From Annona cherimola (taxonomy: Eukaryota > Streptophyta > Magnoliopsida > Magnoliales > Annonaceae), in the NCBI GenBank assembly GCA_030490835.1, contig CM059972.1, positions 5,734,264 to 5,798,263 of the forward strand: a DNA stretch of 64,000 nucleotides, read 5' to 3'. The notes under the pieces are model-generated. The model worked only from the letters and a program-made list of their open reading frames with translations, ran no database searches and had not been told where the DNA came from. Shown one piece after another: positions 57,351 through 64,000 of this stretch; positions within the stretch are counted from its first letter, which is position 1, and every line of letters begins with the position of its first letter. The translations under genes and the position numbers were made by a program.

Positions 57351-59896
57351 TATGAAAGTGCTTAATTTGTAGTGTCAAGATGTTATGATTTAGATAATAA
57401 CAATAAAAAATCTTCATCATTATTTGTTATAAAAAATTATCATTATTATTTAGAGTCAAAAATGTAAAAGCAAATAATACAAAATTTGGCTGCAAATAAT
57501 ATGAAAAGTAACTGCATTTTGCCACATACCACCACCCTAGATGTAGCTAAATTTACTTTAGCTTGAAAAATGGATCCGTTCATTGACATTTACTGTAGTT
57601 GTCCTTATATCATCTACGTGTCTTCATCAGTTCCTTACACAGTCGCATATACACATCCCTCTAATTATTCTAACGCACTGCCTTGACATCCAAGTGTTGA
57701 CCAATATAATAAATTGAAAAGATGCAAAAGCTCTCATGATTACGAGATGCTTAGTTAAAATTAATTAATTGTTTGATTATTTTGGTTAATTACAAAATTA
57801 ATTATTCCTTCTTAAAAGTAAAATGATATAAAGATTTTTGGAAATTTTGAGAGGACGGGCACAGAATAAGACCCGATCGAGACGTGTCAGTCACTGAATT
57901 GTTACAATCTCTAAAGCCACTTAAAATAAACGACAAAGACTGCTTAAAAGCAATAAAATAAAATTAACGATAAAGGACAAAAACATTAATAACATGAGAG
58001 AGAGAGAGAGAGAGAGTGAGTGTGTGTGTGTGTTGTGAAAAGGAAGCGGACGATAAATCCATGGACAACGAGAGGATGGTACAGATTTGATAAGTTGTGG
58101 CAGAATATGGTCTTGTCATTTTAAATGTTTGAATCTGTATCATCTAAGGACTAAGATGATGTAATCCCTGTGCTGATGCGGATCAAGATAATGTTACATT
58201 GTTAAGCATAATTAAGTTCGATCATAAAGATTGAGGTTAATCAAGATGAATCAAATCAAATCTAGTTTAATACAATAATTCATGGCAAATCTAATATAAT
58301 CGCATGGATGATGTTACATAGGGATTAGATTGAGGTAGAATGATAGACTTGAAGAAGCTACAGATGTTTTATATTGTTTACTTATCTATGATATACTAAT
58401 GTTGAGGGCGCACGAAGAAAACACGAAGAAAAATTTATATTCTAAATTGCATGTTACCCAATGACTATGGGTGGTGAGAATGTAATGATATTGGACTGTG
58501 TTGAGAGCTTGAGAGTCCTAAGAATGTAATGATGTTGAAAAACAAAATACAAATAATATTAATTGGTAGTTGAACAAATAAAGGTGCATGATTGGGTACA
58601 CTAATCTGCGGATTTAGTGTGTGGATTAGATGTGTGTAGTTTTGTATATATGGAGATGATGAATGTAAGAATAAATGAAGTTCTTAGACTCATGAGATGA
58701 CTTGAACGTGTGGAAGTATTGTTCAGAATCACAGTAGCTGCATGAAAGCATTTAAATATGGCCGATCCAAGATGCAGATGATGATAGCTTGAGTGTTTCC
58801 AAATGATGATTGGTCAAAGAGTCCTAATAAAATTCACTGAAAGCTCATAGTGGAGAGTTAAGGAAGATGAAAAGATGTGCATCAAGTGGATTATGGTGGT
58901 TCGATCTCTTTACATACTAGAAGATGAAAGAGTCGGTGTCATGAATGTAGAACACATTAAATAGAGATGGGGAGTCATGCTAAGTTGAATCGTAATGAAC
59001 AATGTACTAATCGATGATTGAGTTGCAAAATGGTTAAGGACATAATTTCTCTGGAAATTGACTTAATATGTGTAAAATCAAAGCCAATATGAAGATTTAT
59101 TAGGATTTTCGGTGTCTTATTTTACTTATGGGTTTTACATATGTGAGTGTAAAAGTGAATGTGTAAGAGAGTGTGCATTTGATTTCGTATGGATGTCTAC
59201 GTGAAAGGTGAAGTTATTATAGTGTTCTATGGTTGGATTAATCTTAAAAAAATGAGTACGAATCATTTTATTTGATCTCTATAGATTGTTTATTATAATA
59301 GATTAACATATCTATCATGTCATTTTTCCTTTCGTTAACGAAGGATTTTCAATGTAAAGTTGTGTGTCATGTGTGTGCAGTATTGCCATATTTATTCGGT
59401 TTGATTTATTGTAAATGCTTATGCAAGAAATATATAGATAAAATTCAGGAATGTCATCTAGAATAGTATATTAATTTGGTGGTAAGTGTTTGCCATTTAA
59501 CTGTACGTGAGTGGATTGCGAACTAGCCCTATACCTTTTGTATTGGTATTTATACAATGTAACAGCGGATATTATAAATCAAGTACATTCATAATCCTCA
59601 AATCATGTAGGGACATTTCTGTAAAGGCCTCCATATATAGGGAAAATCTTGTAAAACATGCACAAAGGCAGGACATGATTATTTACCCTCACACAGATGG
59701 GACACAATTATTTAACATGAGAATCCAAAAGAGCTCCTAAGAAAAACCAACATAATTACATCATCAAATTAGAAAATGCTCTATGAATGTAAAGATTTTT
59801 AAAAAAATCTAAGGCTCTTCATCGAAAATAAATTCTAAGCTGGAAACCCCCTAATGAGTTTAGACATGTAAAACGATGCACCCGTAGAATGTCTAG
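57351..59896. other. Large stretch without a recognised gene
   Basis: Includes a (GA)n-(GT)n run at 57996-58034. 58040-59420 is less AT-rich and reads like old single-copy or retroelement sequence (GATGATG and GAAGATGA-rich), with no open frame above 60 codons and no recognisable protein in any frame. A 77-aa frame at 59507-59740 has no motifs. Confidence 0.4.
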
Positions 59897-60545
59897 TAGG
59901 GGTGCAACTCGGGCTCATAAAACTCGGGTTTATCTAAACTCTAACCCTATTTATAAAATATTAACCCTAACCCTAACCCCAACCCCATTTATAAAACCTA
60001 AATCCTACTTCTATTTTTAAAAATCAAGTTTGGGTTGAAATTTATGTTGATGAATTTACATTTTATTTAAGAATAATAAGTTTAGAATTTTATATAAATA
60101 TATAATAATAACAAATCATGTAAGTAAACATAATAATATACAATGAAACTATAGATTTTTTTAAAAAAGCAATATAAAAAATATTTCTACAAAAAATTTA
60201 ACATAAAAAATAAGATAAAAGAATAAAATTAATGGATGTGAAAGTGAATGATAGAAATAAAAGATAAATATAAATAAAATAATAGATTTTATTTATAATA
60301 TAATTATAATATGTCAAACATGTATTAAAATATAAATATAAAAACATAAATATGCAAAATATAAAGAAATATTATTTAAATATTATGTATATAATACATT
60401 TTGTAATAAATACAAAATGGGAAATTAGGCTCAGGTTCTTTGGGTTTAGGTTTACTTAAACTCTAAGTCTATCATATTTACAAATCGAGTTTCTTGGATT
60501 CGGCGGGCGGGGTTCAGGCTCAACCCGGCCTAAGTTCCACCCCTA
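59897..60545. mobile_element. Non-autonomous hAT element, 649 bp
   Basis: TAGGGGTGCAACTCGGGC to GGCCTAAGTTCCACCCCTA. Flanks ATGTCTAG and ATGTACGA share only part of an 8-bp duplication. The subterminal CTAACCCTAACCCTAACCCC is telomere-like by chance. It is the uninterrupted relative, in reverse, of 23893-26889. Confidence 0.82.
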
Positions 60546-61171
60546 ATGTACGAAAATGCATCATATGTAGCGATGGCAAAGTCAACATTTTGTAGCTCAA
60601 ACTAGAGTACCAGGACAATTAATACCATTAAACATCCAGCAACAACTTAGGTCCGGCCAATTTATATATTCAACGTCACATTGGAAACGTATGTCTGGCT
60701 TGTAATTAATTCTATGGACAATTAATTTCTAAAATATTTTTTTATTATCTTACATAATTTTTAAGTGGATCACACTACATAAATTTTGTTATACTATAGA
60801 ATATGCTCAATTATTTTCATAATTTTAGTAAATAATTCTTTAAATGCCTTTTGTGGCGTTTGTTAGGTTGCGTTTGTGATAGTTCATTTGGTAATCAAGA
60901 AAAAAAGTGGCCAGCTTTTCCACAGCTTCGAGTTTACACTCTATAGATAACTAAAATAATATTACAAAATGACCAATTAATTTTTAATTATGGTACCAAT
61001 AACTAAAAAAATGAAAACTAATAAAAGCAGTAAGTAAATCATTCAAGTTAGATCACTTAAACAGAACTGACATGATATTTTGAAAATTAATCTAACCAGT
61101 CAGCTAATTAAATGAGATTAAGAACTTTACAGCACAACGTTAAGATGGATATATGATTATGACTCCTTTCA
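60546..61171. other. AT-rich, no gene seen
   Basis: No element ends or coding signal found. Confidence 0.4.
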
Positions 61172-61543
61172 GAGTAATGTTTGAATGCATGTGATGCATT
61201 AAAATTTCAATGCAACAGAGTGCAAAATCTTATTTTCTAAAAATAATATTTTGAAAATCTTTTTATAAAACTGTTAATCAAAGTATATTTAATTTATAAA
61301 TTAAATTTTACCATTTTTAGAGATGTATATATTTTTATTTTATAATATAGGGAGGTTTTAGTCAATTTTAAATGACTAAAATACCCCTACTTTTGGAAAA
61401 ATTTTAAAAATATTATAAATCTCTAAAAATGTTAAAATGTAATCATAAGTTAAATACATCTAGGTTAACATTTTTTTAAAAGATTTCAAAAAAAATATTT
61501 TAAAAAACGGGATTTGCATCCTAATGCATTAAAATATTACTCT
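61172..61543. mobile_element. Fold-back MITE, AATGCATT-armed, core-1 type
   Basis: AGAGTAATGTTTGAATGCAT at the left is inverted at the right (AATGCATTAAAATATTACTC). The core (AATCAAAGTATATTTAATTT, AAATACATCTAGGTTAACAT) is in the middle. Confidence 0.7.
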
Positions 61544-61740
61544 ATATTTTATGCCATCCAGTGTTAAAAAGAGAAGATACATGTATAATTTAAATCCATG
61601 TTTACTAGTTAGAGAGAATTTATCAATATGAAAGAGATATATAACATAGAGAGATGCATGACAAGCATGAACATGGGTAGATAGAAAATTCAGAAAAAAT
61701 AATTTCTGGTATATTGTATACATATTCAAATATTACTACT

Positions 61741-61890
61741 AGGCAAAAAATGAGGGGAAAATTGTTAAAAAATGAAAATGTGATGAAATGTGATAGGGCC
61801 GATTATTAAGAGTAAAGAGATTAAGAATAAAATAAATAAGAGTAGTTATATAGAAAACGTAAAATAATGATTAAAATAAAGATAATAGTT
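61741..61890. repeat. Tourist-like MITE fragment
   Basis: GATTATTAAGAGTAAAGAGA and AATAAATAAGAGTAGTTATATAG are family body pieces without ends. Confidence 0.4.
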
Positions 61891-62087
61891 AAAAAAATTC
61901 AGGTTATTAGATAGTTACAATGTCAAAATTACACCTAAAAGGAACTAAGAAAGCCGTAGAAGTTTCTTTTTTTTACCCTTACCTTGGAATTATTTGCGTG
62001 AAAAATAGTTTGTGATACAATTCTAACAAAAGAATCAGCAAATTAGAATTTAGAAGTGAATATCTAATGGAGTGTGGTGGTGACATA

Positions 62088-62327
62088 GGTTTCGTTTGAT
62101 ATATAGATAGTGAGGAGATGGAAAGTTAAGTTTTTTAAAAGTGTTAGAGTGATATAATATAATAGAAATAAAGAAGATAGTCATGTGGTAAAATAATTAA
62201 ATATAAGAGTACAAGCAAAAAAAAAGTAAGATAATTAGATGGTTAAGTTGTCAATTTATTTTTCTGAAAAATATGTGGAGAGTTGTGAAAGTTTACTTTA
62301 CACCCACACTCTTCACCGAACCAAATC
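62088..62327. mobile_element. Tourist-like MITE
   Basis: GGTTTCGTTTGATA to CACCGAACCAAATC between ATA flanks (62085-62087, 62328-62330). Confidence 0.5.
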
Positions 62328-62339
62328 ATAGGAGTGGAT

Positions 62340-62571
62340 CACGTGATCCTGACCTTATTTTTTCTCATTTTAATGATTAATGTAAAATTTACTATATTCA
62401 TGGTATTTAACAAAATTTTTTAACTAGTAAATGAGATATCTATTGTAGTCAAGTAGTTTCATGTAACCCTATTCATTTTTCCACTTCATTGATAAATTAT
62501 GAAAAATGTTTAAATCCATTCAGCATATGCATTAAAATATAACAATATTTTATACAACTGTTTATCTGTAT

Positions 62572-62617
<46 letters not shown>

Positions 62618-62780
62618 TTTTAGATGATTTGGGTATTGAAAATACAATTTTAAAATTAATATTTAGTATCAAACTATCTTATTACATTTAGTTATATATT
62701 TGTAGATGAAGCCTACTTACGATCATATTAGAAAAAGATTGAATTTTTATGATAACATTGACGATATTGAATACAATAAA
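62340..62780. repeat. Core-2 repeat with a (TAA)n microsatellite
   Basis: The core signature is broken by about 15 TAA/AAT repeats at 62572-62618; ATTTTAGATGATTTGGGTATTGA continues it afterwards. Confidence 0.6.
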
Positions 62781-63585
62781 TTATTGAAGCTGGAAAAATG
62801 AATCAGCGGAAGCATGGAAAATATATATGTGAGGTTGCAGGGAGGAGGGTTTGGTAGAAGAATAACTCTACTATGATGTTAATGATACCAGTGCTGACAA
62901 ATGTTGGTCGTTTAGCTGGAATCAATGGTAAGTCGAATTTTGGAAGCATTGAATGTGAAACGGGAAACACGTGAGAACCGAGAAGTCCAGATCTCAGGCA
63001 TTGTCGGTGTTTTAGACATTGTAATTGGCGAGTTGAGAAAAACCAGTAAGGATTTCTTTAACTATCAGCACCAAGTGACAGATTGAAGCCCCATGTATTT
63101 ATTGAGGTACAATTAGTTGGAAATGTTTCCAAACTTACCTCAAAAAGTGATTGGTCCTTGGGTTGAGTTGTAAATCACTAAACATGTCCAACACGACATA
63201 TATTAATTGGGAAATAAAAAAATTACTATTTAATAATCATAATATGCTACAACTTTGTATTAATTAACAACCTGTATCAAAAAGTTAAAATTTTTATCTA
63301 TAGTGTGATACATGTATGTAGTTTTTTGATATGGTTTTGATTTACAATGATGTAAAAGTAATTTTAATAATAATAAACAGTTTAGATGTTACAAAATTAC
63401 CTTGATTAGTCCCGGATTCAACATTTCTAATTTTGAGGTAAGTTGAAAACGTTTCTACTTGATCATAAGAGAACATTGAGTTGTTAAATCCAATTAAAGA
63501 TGTAGTAATCGACGGCATAAACATCTGCTCCAATTAAAGATGCAATAATCAGAAACTCCGGACTTGTTCCTCCCTTTTTAATGTG
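62781..63585. other. Unassigned, slightly GC-richer
   Basis: 62800-63170 reads like single-copy sequence but no frame has a recognised motif. CTCCAATTAAAGATG(C/T)A is repeated near 63488 and 63527. Confidence 0.35.
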
Positions 63586-64000
63586 ATCTCTTTCATATTT
63601 AATATTTTAGTTATTAATGAAAATTTCACTCTATCTGTTATATTTTGCATCATTTATATTATTATAGAAACACTTTCTTTTGTCTGGTATTATTACATAT
63701 TGGTCACATTTACAAATATGTAAAATGAATCTAATAAAAAAATTTAATATTAAATATTAATTTAAGTCATATTTTTAACATCTAAACTATATAAAAATAT
63801 AGTTATTATGTAGATAAATGATTTTATAAAGTATTATTATATGTTAATATATGTGTAAATGTATCTCAACGTTTTTCATCATTTACATATAAAGATATAT
63901 ACTTTTCAACAAATTTGGCTCTTACATATTCTTGATTTGGATGAAATTTAATCTCTTGACTAAACAAATGATGGTAAATATAATAAATAGAATTATTTTT
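63586..64000. repeat. Core-2 repeat, cut by the window edge
   Basis: AATGAAAATTTCACTCTATC, AATGAATCTAATAAAAAAAT, GATAAATGATTTTATAAAGT and the inverted end CAAATGATGGTAAATATAAT are all recognisable. Confidence 0.6.

Noticed and set aside
59941..59990. Telomere-like CCCTAACCCTAACCC run
   Set aside because: Only about three units, placed in the subterminal region of a hAT element whose relatives have the same GGGTTAGGG repeats. Not a telomere or interstitial telomere array.

Overview
The window looks like AT-rich nuclear DNA of a flowering plant. The evidence is two intron-containing R2R3-MYB genes with the canonical plant exon pattern (133 bp, 130 bp, long last exon), plant-type solo LTRs, a TRIM-like element with an initiator-tRNA-Met primer site, tRNA-derived SINEs, and many small non-autonomous DNA transposons. 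I cannot fix the lineage further. No prokaryotic, organellar or rRNA features are visible.

Genes. Only two intact genes are supported, both on the minus strand and about 17 kb apart. They are a tandem pair of subgroup-1 R2R3-MYB regulators (MYB306/30/31/60/94/96-like), at 20751-22100 (copy 1, 344 aa) and 39340-41009 (copy 2, 328 aa). They share exon structure, C-terminal motifs, a proximal-promoter block and a 3'-flank block. Copy 2 keeps the family consensus. Copy 1 has three substitutions in otherwise conserved MYB-domain positions, a 10-residue in-frame gap just after R3, and a frame-shifted C-terminus whose old coding sequence is still readable past its stop. A 5'-truncated LINE piece (RNase H-like end plus poly-A) lies at 42357-42724.

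Layout. 1-7.3 kb holds a 1-kb segment present twice; the second copy carries a hAT element that the first copy shows as an empty site. 7.5-15.8 kb is packed with Tourist-like, MULE-like and other fold-back MITEs, including a SINE split by a MITE. 16-20.7 kb has unassigned sequence, two related fold-back elements, a CACTA-like MITE and a Tourist MITE. 20.7-22.2 kb is MYB copy 1. 22.7-32.8 kb is nested repeats: a hAT holding a MULE-like MITE and a tandem TRIM array, then two solo LTRs of 1.45 and 2.54 kb, then another hAT-like element. 33-39 kb is more MITEs, a CACTA-like element and a SINE. 39.3-41.2 kb is MYB copy 2. 41.2-64 kb is almost entirely repeats, including a second segmental duplication (48.1-49.1 against 49.9-50.7 kb) with its own empty site.

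The most unusual feature is the modular build of the fold-back elements. One palindromic AT-rich core recurs with at least five different terminal arms, several bounded by 9-bp target-site duplications. A second core recurs with two different terminal arms. No transposase, gag or reverse-transcriptase gene is intact here, so all these elements would depend on enzymes encoded elsewhere.
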